From NCBI RefSeq assembly GCF_014698305.1, contig NZ_JACJST010000003.1, forward strand, positions 288,063 through 352,062: a stretch of DNA of 64,000 bases, in the 5' to 3' direction. This document shows positions 27,550 through 36,093 of the stretch, one piece after another; the stretch's first letter is position 1; every line of letters starts with the position of its first letter. A program made the position numbers and the translations under genes. The notes under the pieces were generated by a model, which did no database searches, was not told where the DNA came from, and saw nothing but the letters and a program-made list of their open reading frames with translations. This stretch comes from Anabaena lutea FACHB-196 (GTDB lineage: Bacteria > Cyanobacteriota > Cyanobacteriia > Cyanobacteriales > Nostocaceae).

Positions 27550-29562
27550 TTAACCCAACAATGCTTTGGCTTTAGCTAACACATTATCAACAGTGAAGCC
27601 AAACTTCTCCAAACAAATACCACCAGGAGCGGAAGCACCAAAGGTATCAATACTTACGGTGTCGCCTTCACTACCGATATACTTGTGCCAACCGAAGCTA
27701 CTAGCAGCTTCTACAGATAAACGCTTGGTAACAGCTTTAGGTAGAATAGATTCTTTATAAGCTGCATCTTGTGTATCAAACAAGGTGGAAGAAGGCATAG
27801 AAACAACACGAACTTTCTTACCTTCCGCTGTGAGTTTTTCCGCTGCGGTGACAGCTAGACTCAATTCTGAACCAGTACCAATTAAGATAATATCTGGTGT
27901 ACCTTGGCTATCCACAACTATGTATGCACCCTTAGCCACACCTGCAATAGATGTACCTGCTAAGTTGGGGACGTTTTGACGAGTGAACGCCAATAAAGTG
28001 GAAGCATTTTCCTTAGACTTCTCAATTGCTATTTTGTAAGCACCAGAGGTTTCGTTTCCGTCTGCGGGACGAATTACTGTTAAATCAGGAATAGCCCGCA
28101 AAGAAGCTAGGGTTTCAATGGGTTGGTGTGTGGGACCATCTTCACCTTGGCCAATGGAATCATGAGTCATTACCCAAATTGAGCCAGCTTCAGACAAAGC
28201 CGCTAAACGAATAGCAGCCCGCATATAGTCTGTGAAAATCAGGAAGGTCGCACCGTAGGGTATTAAGCCTGAACGATGTAAGGCGATACCGTTACAAATT
28301 GCACCCATTGCGTGTTCGCGCACACCAAAGTGAATGTTGCGGTTTTGGAATTGTCCTTTTTGGAAGTCCCCAGCCCCTTTGAGTTCGGTCAAGTTGGAAT
28401 GGGTTAAGTCAGCAGAACCACCAATTAATTCCGGTAAAACAGTCGCTAGTTTGTTGAGGCTAATTTCTGAATGTTTGCGGGTGGGCTGGGCTTTGTCTTC
28501 GGTTGTGTAGGTAGGTAATACTTTATCCCAACCGTCTGGTAATTTGCCGCTAACGAAGCGTTCAAATTCAGCCGCTTCTGTGGGGTACTTAGCTTTGTAG
28601 TCTGCAAAGGTTTTATTCCATTCGGATTCATAACCAGCACCGCGTTCTACTGCTTTGCGGGTATGGTTGAGGGCATCTGCGGGGATTTCAAATGGTGCGT
28701 AGTTCCAACCTAAGTTTGTCCGAGTCAATGCTGTTTCATCTGCACCCAACGCAGCACCGTGAATACCTGCGGTATTAGCTTTGTTGGGAGAACCATAACC
28801 AATGGTGGTTGTCACCTTAATCATGGTGGGTTTATCGGTGACAGCTTTTGCTGCTTCGATGGCTTTGGCAATTCCTTCTAAATCGGTGTTGCCATCTTTA
28901 ACGTGCAGAACGTGCCAACCGTAGGATTCAAATCGTTTGGAAACGTCTTCTGTGAATGCTACATCTGTAGAACCATCAATGGAGATGTGGTTGTCGTCAT
29001 AAAGAGCAATGAGTTTACCTAATCCCCAGTGTCCGGCGATGGAAGCAGCTTCACCGGAAATTCCTTCCATGTTGCAACCATCACCAAGAATTACATAGGT
29101 GTAGTGGTCAACAATCTTGGCATCGGGTTTGTTGAATTTAGCAGCCAGGTGTGCTTCGGCTACGGCTAAACCAACTGCATTGGCAATTCCCTGACCCAAG
29201 GGGCCTGTTGTTACTTCTACACCATCTGTGACAAAATTTTCGGGGTGGCCTGGGGTCTTAGCCCCCCATTGACGAAATTGCTTGATGTCGTCTATGGTAA
29301 CGCTATCGTAGCCTGTCAAGTACAGCAAGGCATACTGCAACATTGAACCATGACCAGCGGACAAGACAAAGCGATCGCGGTTGAACCATTTGGGATTTTT
29401 GGGGTTATACCGCATGAATTTATCCCAAAGGACAAAAGCCATTGGAGCCGCGCCCATTGGTAGTCCAGGGTGTCCCGATTTGGATTTTTCTATGGCATCA
29501 ACAGCCAAAAATCGAATTGAATTAATACAAAGTTCTTGGATGGATTGGGTTGCAACAGCCAT
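27550..29562 (-). CDS. tkt: Transketolase
   Basis: This 670-residue protein is a full-length transketolase, the thiamine-diphosphate enzyme that moves two-carbon units in the Calvin cycle and the pentose phosphate pathway. The N-terminal signature [14 protein letters not shown], the ThDP-binding [19 protein letters not shown] region, the central pyrimidine-domain segments [14 protein letters not shown] and [14 protein letters not shown], and the C-terminal domain are all present in order. Length matches the family. It starts at ATG 29562 and is followed by a strong hairpin terminator. The gene is separated by 373 bp of repeat-rich sequence from fabF upstream. Confidence 0.97.
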   Translation of the reverse strand: MAVATQSIQELCINSIRFLAVDAIEKSKSGHPGLPMGAAPMAFVLWDKFMRYNPKNPKWFNRDRFVLSAGHGSMLQYALLYLTGYDSVTIDDIKQFRQWGAKTPGHPENFVTDGVEVTTGPLGQGIANAVGLAVAEAHLAAKFNKPDAKIVDHYTYVILGDGCNMEGISGEAASIAGHWGLGKLIALYDDNHISIDGSTDVAFTEDVSKRFESYGWHVLHVKDGNTDLEGIAKAIEAAKAVTDKPTMIKVTTTIGYGSPNKANTAGIHGAALGADETALTRTNLGWNYAPFEIPADALNHTRKAVERGAGYESEWNKTFADYKAKYPTEAAEFERFVSGKLPDGWDKVLPTYTTEDKAQPTRKHSEISLNKLATVLPELIGGSADLTHSNLTELKGAGDFQKGQFQNRNIHFGVREHAMGAICNGIALHRSGLIPYGATFLIFTDYMRAAIRLAALSEAGSIWVMTHDSIGQGEDGPTHQPIETLASLRAIPDLTVIRPADGNETSGAYKIAIEKSKENASTLLAFTRQNVPNLAGTSIAGVAKGAYIVVDSQGTPDIILIGTGSELSLAVTAAEKLTAEGKKVRVVSMPSSTLFDTQDAAYKESILPKAVTKRLSVEAASSFGWHKYIGSEGDTVSIDTFGASAPGGICLEKFGFTVDNVLAKAKALLG

Positions 29563-29935
29563 AATCTCTTGTTTTTAACGACGGGTTAACATTGTTTGTA
29601 GCTTTCTCTTGCTGGGGTCATTTTAAAGTGATCCCACTATCCTCATCATCCCATTCTCCCTTGTCGATGGACAAGCGAAATCTTCTGAGTTTCTGGTGAT
29701 GAATAAGGCTGATAATTTGGTAAGGCTGAACCCTTAATGTCGATGGGAATGATATCTGAGATACTTTCCGATGTTCATTTCAGGCAGGGTAATTGGTAAT
29801 TGGTGATTGGTGTTGGCGGTAGCCTACCGTTAGGCATATGGTGATTGGTAATTGGTAAATTTCTTCCTGTCACCTGTCACCTGTCACCTGTCACCTATCA
29901 CTTGTTACCTATTACCTTACTAGCAACTTAAGTTA
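29563..29935. other. Repeat-rich intergenic region between fabF and tkt
   Basis: I see no gene here. It holds the transketolase promoter side, a GGTAGCCTACC palindrome next to GTTAGGC near 29818-29835, repeated GGTAATTGGT strings and the heptamer repeat listed separately. Confidence 0.5.
29866..29900. repeat. Heptamer short tandem repeat (CCTGTCA)n
   Basis: Four exact copies of CCTGTCA followed by a decayed copy (CCTATCA). Seven-base short tandem repeats (STRR) are characteristic of heterocystous cyanobacteria. Confidence 0.85.
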
Positions 29936-31186
29936 TTAGATGTATTTCTTAAAAGCCAGGGTGACATTATGACCCCCAAATCCAAAAGAATTGGATAGTG
30001 CTACCGCTACTGTTTGAGCGCGGCTCACGTGAGGTACATAATCTAAGTCACACCCTTCGTCAGGATTTTCTAGATTGATGGTGGGGGGAATTTGGTCATT
30101 AGCGATCGCTAGGACTGTAGCCACTGCTTCAATTCCTCCTGAACCACCTAACAGATGACCTGTCATTGACTTGGTGGAACTGATTGCTACCTGATAGGCA
30201 TAATCGCCCAAAGCCTTCTTAATTGCTGCTGTTTCCGTGACATCATTAGCTGAGGTGCTAGTCCCATGAGCATTGATGTAGCTTATCATTTCTGGTGTGA
30301 GTTCTGCGTCCTTGAGTGCCAGTTCTATCGCTCTAGCCGCACCTAAGCCTCCAGGGACTGGGGCGGTCATATGGTAAGCGTCACAGGTCATCCCATAGCC
30401 CACCATTTCCGCATAAATACGAGCGCCCCGACTCAAGGCGTGTTCTAGTTCTTCGAGAATTAAAATTCCTGAACCTTCACCCATGACAAAGCCATCACGA
30501 TCGCGATCAAAAGGACGACTAGCATGAGCCGGATCATCGTTGCGAGTCGAAAGCGCTTTAGCTGAGGCAAACCCAGCCACAGATAAGGGTGTAACTGCGG
30601 CTTCACATCCTCCGCAAATCATTGCTTGGGCATATCCCCCTTGAATCAGGCGAAATGCATCCCCAATGGCGTTGGAACCAGCAGCACAGGCTGTTACAGA
30701 ACAAGAATTTGGACCTTTAGCACCAGTATGAATTGCCGTTAACCCGGCTGCCATGTTGGCGATCATCATCGGGATCATAAACGGACTACAGCGATCAGGC
30801 CCACGATTTAGGTAGATAGTTTGTTGGTCTTCTAACACTTTAATCCCACCAACGCCTGAGCCGATCATGACACCTATATGTTCTGCGTTCAGGTCATTGA
30901 TAACTAATTGCGCGTCTCCCACAGCCTGTTTTGAAGCTGCGATCGCAAATTGAGCAAACCGATCCGTCCGCTTGGCTTCTTTGCGCTCCATGTAGTCATG
31001 TGGATCGAAGTTTTTTACTTCACCCGCAATGCGGCAATCATGCTTAGACGCATCAAAAGCAGTGATGTAGTCGATGCCATTGCGTCCACTTAATAATCCT
31101 TCCCAATATTCAGATGCTGTGTTACCAATAGGTGTAATCGCGCCAACACCAGTTACAACAACGCGTTTACGTTTATAGTCTGTCAT
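29936..31186 (-). CDS. fabF: 3-oxoacyl-[acyl-carrier-protein] synthase II
   Basis: This 416-residue condensing enzyme elongates acyl-ACP in type II fatty acid synthesis. It opens with KRVVVTGVGAITPIG and has the catalytic Cys in VTACAAGSNAIG, the catalytic His pair in INAHGTSTSANDVTE and SMTGHLLGGSGGIEA, and the C-terminal NSFGFGGHN. All are canonical for FabF. The acyl carrier protein gene lies 259 bp upstream on the same strand, the usual acpP-fabF arrangement. Start ATG at 31186. Confidence 0.97.
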   Translation of the reverse strand: MTDYKRKRVVVTGVGAITPIGNTASEYWEGLLSGRNGIDYITAFDASKHDCRIAGEVKNFDPHDYMERKEAKRTDRFAQFAIAASKQAVGDAQLVINDLNAEHIGVMIGSGVGGIKVLEDQQTIYLNRGPDRCSPFMIPMMIANMAAGLTAIHTGAKGPNSCSVTACAAGSNAIGDAFRLIQGGYAQAMICGGCEAAVTPLSVAGFASAKALSTRNDDPAHASRPFDRDRDGFVMGEGSGILILEELEHALSRGARIYAEMVGYGMTCDAYHMTAPVPGGLGAARAIELALKDAELTPEMISYINAHGTSTSANDVTETAAIKKALGDYAYQVAISSTKSMTGHLLGGSGGIEAVATVLAIANDQIPPTINLENPDEGCDLDYVPHVSRAQTVAVALSNSFGFGGHNVTLAFKKYI

Positions 31187-31445
31187 GATTCAGTTTAAGG
31201 TGGCGAAAAAGCAGCAGGCAGAACAATCAAGAGTGCTGAGTTCTAAGTCCTGAGTCAAGAGTTTACTATTGGTTTGATCATTTTGACTCGATTCTTTTCT
31301 CAAGAAAAGTCTAGAGTTTATATACTCAGCACTTAGCAATGCCAGTTACTATCAGTCAGCAGCGCCGATCAAAGTTACCTCAAGTCAGGGAACCCACGGT
31401 ACTGTCAAAACTCAATGCACTGGCTCCTCAAGACTCAGTACAGTT

Positions 31446-31697
31446 TTAGGCTGAGGCAGCAACGTTACTATTAATGTAATCCACTACCTCTTGTACCGTT
31501 AAAATCTTTTCAGCAGCTTCGTCGGGAATTTCGAGTTCAAATTCTTCTTCCAAAGCCATCACTAATTCCACGATATCTAAGGAATCTGCTCCTAAATCGT
31601 TGACAAAATTAGCGCTAGGTACAACTTTTTCAGATTCAACGTCTAGTTGCTCGATGACAACTTTCTTTACCTTATCAAAAATATCTGCTTGGCTCAT
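31446..31697 (-). CDS. acpP: Acyl carrier protein
   Basis: This 83-residue acidic protein contains the phosphopantetheine attachment serine in [18 protein letters not shown]. Its length, four-helix pattern and position upstream of fabF identify it as the carrier for fatty acid synthesis rather than for the NRPS/PKS line. An AAGGAC Shine-Dalgarno-like site lies 9 bases before the ATG at 31697. Confidence 0.97.
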   Translation of the reverse strand: MSQADIFDKVKKVVIEQLDVESEKVVPSANFVNDLGADSLDIVELVMALEEEFELEIPDEAAEKILTVQEVVDYINSNVAASA

Positions 31698-31983
31698 AGA
31701 TATAAAGTCCTTAACCAGTTGCTATGATTTGCTCTTTATGGGAAATGTTTTTTTGAGCATATACATCTTATCGGAAAGCGTGATCTTCCGTATACCGCTG
31801 TGGGTTTTTCATCAAAGAAAATTCTAGCTGCTGTTCCTGGTTCGCGCCGGAGCTAGTACAATACGGCGTAAATAAAGTATCCATTCTCAATCAACGATAT
31901 GATCAGGGGGTTACAGCCGTAGGGCTTTCAGTAATGATTTTTGTAATTATCTAGTGCGATCGCTCTAACCCAAACATAATTCT

Positions 31984-32889
31984 ATGCTATCTCAAACGCT
32001 AAAATACGCTTACTATCCCGGTTGCGTTGCTCAAGGTGCTTGTCGGGAACTATATTTATCAACCCAGGCACTCACCCAAAAACTGGGTATTGAACTAATT
32101 GAATTAAAAAAAGCTTCCTGCTGCGGTTCGGGTACGTTTAAAGAAGATTCCCAATTGTTGGAAGATACAGTTAATGCCAGAAATATCGCTCTAGCAGAAG
32201 AATTAAATCTCCCTCTTTTGACTCATTGCAGCACTTGCCAAGGTGTGATTGGTCATGTAGATGAAAGTTTGAAACAATGTCAGTCCAATAACCCAGCCTA
32301 TCTCAATCAAGTTAATGAATTGTTACAAAAAGAAGGCTGTTCACCTTATCGCGGTAGTACTGAAGTTAAACATCTTCTCTATGCTTTAGTCACAGATTAC
32401 GGTTTAGAAGAAATTACCAACCGTGTCACCCGCAAGTTAAGTGGGTTAAAATGTGCAGCTTTTTATGGCTGTTATCTCCTCCGCGCTCAAAAATCCATGC
32501 CCTATGATGATCCATTCCAGCCAGAAGCGATGGAAAATATGTTTCGGGCAGTAGGTGCAACACCTGTATATTATCGTGGTCGCACCCAATGTTGTGGTTG
32601 GCCTTTATCTAGCTACGCTACTAATGAATCTTTCAAAATGGCAGGAATGCATATTCAAGATGCTTTAGCAAATGATGCGGATTGTATTGTTACCCCTTGT
32701 CCTTTGTGTCATCTGAATTTAGATTCTCGTCAACCAGAAGTAGAAAAGGTAATTGGTAAAAAATTAGGTTTACCTGTTTTACATTTACCTCAATTAATTG
32801 CTTTGGCTTTAGGAGTTAGTCCCAAAGAATTGGGTTTAGAACGTCACATTGTTTCCACAAAACCAGTTTTAGAAAAATTGGGATTTTAA
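31984..32889 (+). CDS. HdrB-like CCG-domain iron-sulfur protein
   Basis: This 301-residue protein has two cysteine-rich CCG domains as in heterodisulfide reductase subunit B: YYPGCVAQGACREL, CCGSGTF and CSTCQG in the first half, and FYGCYLLRA, TQCCGWPLSSY and TPCPLCHLNLD in the second. Such domains bind non-cubane iron-sulfur clusters and handle thiol/disulfide or quinone redox reactions. In oxygenic cyanobacteria, where coenzyme M/B are absent, HdrB-like proteins are often linked to a succinate dehydrogenase-like complex, but no other subunit is encoded nearby. It starts 286 bp after the divergent acpP. Substrate unknown. Confidence 0.88.
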   Translation: MLSQTLKYAYYPGCVAQGACRELYLSTQALTQKLGIELIELKKASCCGSGTFKEDSQLLEDTVNARNIALAEELNLPLLTHCSTCQGVIGHVDESLKQCQSNNPAYLNQVNELLQKEGCSPYRGSTEVKHLLYALVTDYGLEEITNRVTRKLSGLKCAAFYGCYLLRAQKSMPYDDPFQPEAMENMFRAVGATPVYYRGRTQCCGWPLSSYATNESFKMAGMHIQDALANDADCIVTPCPLCHLNLDSRQPEVEKVIGKKLGLPVLHLPQLIALALGVSPKELGLERHIVSTKPVLEKLGF

Positions 32890-33241
32890 TAACCCAAGTT
32901 GCTAGTTATCTAGTTGAGGCAGGGAAAAAGGTAATTGGTGATCAAATCCCTGACTTCATCCTGTTCATCCTTAAATCCTGGAAATCCTGATTCAGACAGT
33001 TTTATTTAAAGCACTGTAGGTTGGGTTGAATAAAATGAAACCCAACAAATAAATATCAACAACAGCAATAATGTTAATATTTGTAAATAGGGCTTTCTGA
33101 ATAAAGATAGAACCTAGATTAATCAAGGGATTGAGGTTGGAAAAAGGGAAACAAGGTGCAAGGAATAGACATCAAACCCATCAAAAACTGGTCACTTCTT
33201 AACCCAATTTACAATATTAGAGATTGCACTTTTTATTTGGA
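32890..33241. other. Intergenic region with one short hairpin repeat
   Basis: There is no gene in these 352 bp. At 33020-33046, GTTGGGTT and AACCCAAC form an 8-bp stem with an 11-nt loop, a string common between genes in Nostocales. It could act as a terminator-like structure but lacks a T run. Confidence 0.5.
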
Positions 33242-33634
33242 TTATGGCAACTTATAGCTAGCAACCCGCATAGTTAATTGACCATGACGCGGATTTTGGC
33301 TAAAGATAAATGCTCCTTCTTCCTTTTCGCCATCAGACAAAAAATCAATTTGTTGCTCTCCTGTTTCAACAACTTTATCAGCAATTTGTAACTCAGCGAC
33401 AATTTGCACTGATTCAGCAGTTTCACCACCAGTATTAACTATTTCAAAGGGAACATAAAATTTACCATCAATTTCTCGAATCATTTGTTTTTTATGCACC
33501 GATAAGATGGGAGGTTGATTTTTTTCATTCAGCCACATATACCCTACTAAGCTAATAACGACTGCGAGAATAGATAAGGAAATCAGGAATGTTATCCACT
33601 CAGCTAGAGAACGTTTTGGTTCTGTTTCTATCAT
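33242..33634 (-). CDS. TIGR02588 family protein (membrane-anchored, unknown function)
   Basis: This 130-residue protein has one N-terminal membrane helix (about residues 13-33, ITFLISLSILAVVISLVGY) and a beta-rich domain containing YVPFEIVNTGGETAESVQI, similar to an immunoglobulin-like fold. The pattern matches the uncharacterised TIGR02588 family, whose genes lie next to TIGR02587. Here the two overlap by 4 bp (33631-33634), so they are translationally coupled and probably form a complex. No function is known to me. Confidence 0.8.
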   Translation of the reverse strand: MIETEPKRSLAEWITFLISLSILAVVISLVGYMWLNEKNQPPILSVHKKQMIREIDGKFYVPFEIVNTGGETAESVQIVAELQIADKVVETGEQQIDFLSDGEKEEGAFIFSQNPRHGQLTMRVASYKLP

Positions 33635-34518
33635 ATTGCTAACCTACCCGCCGCGCCGCCAATAGTTGTAGGTAATCCCAATACTAGAATATGTTCTAAC
33701 CACATCATCCAGGGGTCTGCCAAAGTTACCTTTTGGAAAAAAAATAGCATTAATCCACTTGCTAGTAAAGATATTAAATAAGATATAGTAGTTTCACTTA
33801 ATGGACGCTGAAAAATCCCTTTTTGCTGTCTGCGTTTTTGTTGGTCTGAAAAACCAGCTTGAAAGACAATAGCGTAGGAAATTACTAAAGATGCAGCCAT
33901 TAGTGCCAATAACCAAGGTGGTGAAATGGCAGCTGCTAACATAGGAACTTCATCGGTTGGTGCAATATTAAAACCAATCACAATTGCACCAATGAGAGTT
34001 GCACCTAAATCAGCAAAGGTGGCGTGTAAATCATTTTGCTTATGTTCGCGGATACCGTTATCTTGAGGAGTGATTGATATTGAATTATTTTGATCACCTT
34101 CTTGGAAAAACTGGTTGGCTAATGCCACACCTAGCGTAAATGGTAGACCTTCAAATACAACTTTACCCAGAGATTCTTTCATGGATGTTTCTGGCGTAAT
34201 TTCTTGCAATAACCACAACACAAATGCAGAACAAACAAATCCAATTGCCATTGCCTCTACAGTATCTATCGCTGCTTCATCAACTCGCCAGTTATTTTTA
34301 CGTTTACGAAAACCCTCTGTATAATTGAGTACAAGAACTACAATAAACATTAAGACAATTGCTATGAAGATCAACCTTGGTTTTGCTAGCGATCCAATCC
34401 ACCATACTTCCATAGTATATATTAGTGGAATACCAAATAAAAAACCTCCACAAGTACCACGCACAATATCATTTATTTCTTGTTTCCCAGTATTTTTTTT
34501 ATTATGTTTTTTAGCCAC
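33631..34518 (-). CDS. TIGR02587 family integral membrane protein
   Basis: This 295-residue protein has about seven hydrophobic segments and a polar loop near residues 140-160. The opening GGFLFGIPLIYTMEVWWIG matches the TIGR02587 family of unknown function, the regular partner of the downstream TIGR02588 gene. Translation starts at a GTG (34518), as no ATG precedes the first membrane helix; a weak GAGG lies upstream. Nothing in the sequence indicates a substrate. Confidence 0.8.
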   Translation of the reverse strand: MAKKHNKKNTGKQEINDIVRGTCGGFLFGIPLIYTMEVWWIGSLAKPRLIFIAIVLMFIVVLVLNYTEGFRKRKNNWRVDEAAIDTVEAMAIGFVCSAFVLWLLQEITPETSMKESLGKVVFEGLPFTLGVALANQFFQEGDQNNSISITPQDNGIREHKQNDLHATFADLGATLIGAIVIGFNIAPTDEVPMLAAAISPPWLLALMAASLVISYAIVFQAGFSDQQKRRQQKGIFQRPLSETTISYLISLLASGLMLFFFQKVTLADPWMMWLEHILVLGLPTTIGGAAGRLAI

Positions 34519-34684
34519 TACTAATATATACCTCTTTATTTTATTTGTAATATTTTAATGTGTTGTAGAATGTCTCATGAAATATATATTTTTCACATCT
34601 ATCCTACGTTATTTTATAAATATGGTTATATACTTCCTGCGGTAGACACACAAGAAATTGCTTTTTGGTAAGTTAGAGTTGATT

Positions 34685-34852
34685 TACAGCAGATTGCAGA
34701 TCAATGAGGTACAGAATCTAAATTGAAACCTAGACACCAAACCATTTTTACTCCTGAACCGGAGGTCTGCGAAGCGTCTCCTGAACCGATAGCGCAGCGT
34801 GGCGTAAGCCATAGGTCTGCGAAGCGTCTCCTGACTCCTGAATTCTGCTGTA
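34685..34852. repeat. Dispersed MITE-like repeat, copy 3
   Basis: The 168-bp element starts TACAGCAGATTGCAGATC and ends GAATTCTGCTGTA, with the same ends as the copies around the MFS gene. It has two GGTCTGCGAAGCGTCTCC units separated by an inserted GATAGCGCAGCGTGGCGTAA string. It takes up about a third of the 492-bp gap; the rest has no gene, with one HIP1-like site near 34912. Confidence 0.75.
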
Positions 34853-35010
34853 TAAAGTAAATCTAAAGCGTGCGGACGATTGTATACTAACCTTTAATTT
34901 TTTGAGGAGGCGCGATCGCATCTGTCAATCTGTATTGTAATCAGGCAGGGAAACCCTACTTTATTTAGCAGTGCTTCCCAAAAACTATCTAGGACTGTTG
35001 AGTTAACTGT

Positions 35011-36057
35011 TTACTTTTGTCCTAATTGACGTTGCAATTGTTTCAAAGATTGATAAATATCTGGCAAGCGACTATAAACAGCAGATACTTTGAGATATAG
35101 TTTATGTGGCATTGCTGGACTACCAGAAACAATCTCTCCTGGTGCGACATTGTTGTGAATGCCAGCTTGAGCAGATGCGATCGCACCATCTCCAATTTTG
35201 ACCTGATTCGCAATTCCTGACTGTCCAGCTAAAATTACCCGATTTCCAACCTTCACTCCTCCAGCCATACCTGCTTGACCTGCGATCGCACAACCAGCAC
35301 CAATTTGACACCCATGTCCTATCTGCACTAAGTTGTCAATTTTGGTATTGCGTCCGACTCTGGTTTCCCCTACTGCGGGACGATCAATAGCAGAGTTACA
35401 ACCCACTTCTACACCATCTTCTAAGACAGTGTAACCAGATTGTTCCATTTTCAACCAACCTGTGCGGGTGGGAACAAAGCCAAAACCCTCTGCACCGATG
35501 ACAGCACCGCTATGAATTACGCAGTCTGCACCGATGATGGTACGTTCGTGAATTGTACAGTTAGCGTGTAAGATAGTGCGATCGCCAATTTTCGCATTTG
35601 GATAAATGACGACGTTGGGATGGATAACTACACCGTTGCCAATTTCCACCCCTGATTCAATCACAGCATGAGCGCCAATATAAACATCATTACCGATTTT
35701 AGCTGTGGGGTGAATAACTGCGGTAGGGTGAATTTCGGGATTGGGACGGTATGGTTGATAAAAAAGAGCGATCGCTTTTGCAAACAATAATCTTGGTTCT
35801 GGGGTTGATAACCAGGCAATACCTCTTTCTGTGGCTTGCATCTGCAATTGTTCATTCTGGGGCAAAATTAAAGCACTAGCACCCGTAGAACTGACTAATG
35901 AGGCAAATTTTGCACCTTCTATATAGCTAATAGTACCGCTACTAGATTCATCCACAGGTGCTACCCCAGTAATTTCTGGGTTTTGTTCTCGGTTAGTAAT
36001 CAGGCTGTGGTCTGTAATCGTGTCGCTTAATTTACTGATAATTTCACTAAATCGCAT
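35011..36057 (-). CDS. lpxD: UDP-3-O-(3-hydroxymyristoyl)glucosamine N-acyltransferase
   Basis: This 348-residue protein has the LpxD layout: an N-terminal uridine-binding domain (about 1-100), then a left-handed beta helix of hexapeptide repeats (IHPTAVIHPTAKIGNDVYIG and following, to about 310) and a short C-terminal helix. LpxD adds the second acyl chain in lipid A synthesis using acyl-ACP. The catalytic His is probably the one in VQIGHGCQIG. It lies 36 bp downstream of the polysaccharide co-polymerase gene on the same strand, at the 3' end of the polysaccharide cluster. Other lpx genes are absent from the window. Confidence 0.93.
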   Translation of the reverse strand: MRFSEIISKLSDTITDHSLITNREQNPEITGVAPVDESSSGTISYIEGAKFASLVSSTGASALILPQNEQLQMQATERGIAWLSTPEPRLLFAKAIALFYQPYRPNPEIHPTAVIHPTAKIGNDVYIGAHAVIESGVEIGNGVVIHPNVVIYPNAKIGDRTILHANCTIHERTIIGADCVIHSGAVIGAEGFGFVPTRTGWLKMEQSGYTVLEDGVEVGCNSAIDRPAVGETRVGRNTKIDNLVQIGHGCQIGAGCAIAGQAGMAGGVKVGNRVILAGQSGIANQVKIGDGAIASAQAGIHNNVAPGEIVSGSPAMPHKLYLKVSAVYSRLPDIYQSLKQLQRQLGQK

Positions 36058-36093
36058 AATTTAATGTTCAGAATCTGATAACTATCCAACTAA

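Noticed and set aside
29866..29900. CCTGTCA heptamers as a regulatory operator array
   Set aside because: They match the short tandem repeats common in heterocystous cyanobacteria and have no dyad symmetry.
31446..31697. Acyl carrier protein as a member of the siderophore line
   Set aside because: Its acidic fatty-acid-type sequence and pairing with fabF show it serves fatty acid synthesis; the assembly line carries its own carrier domains.
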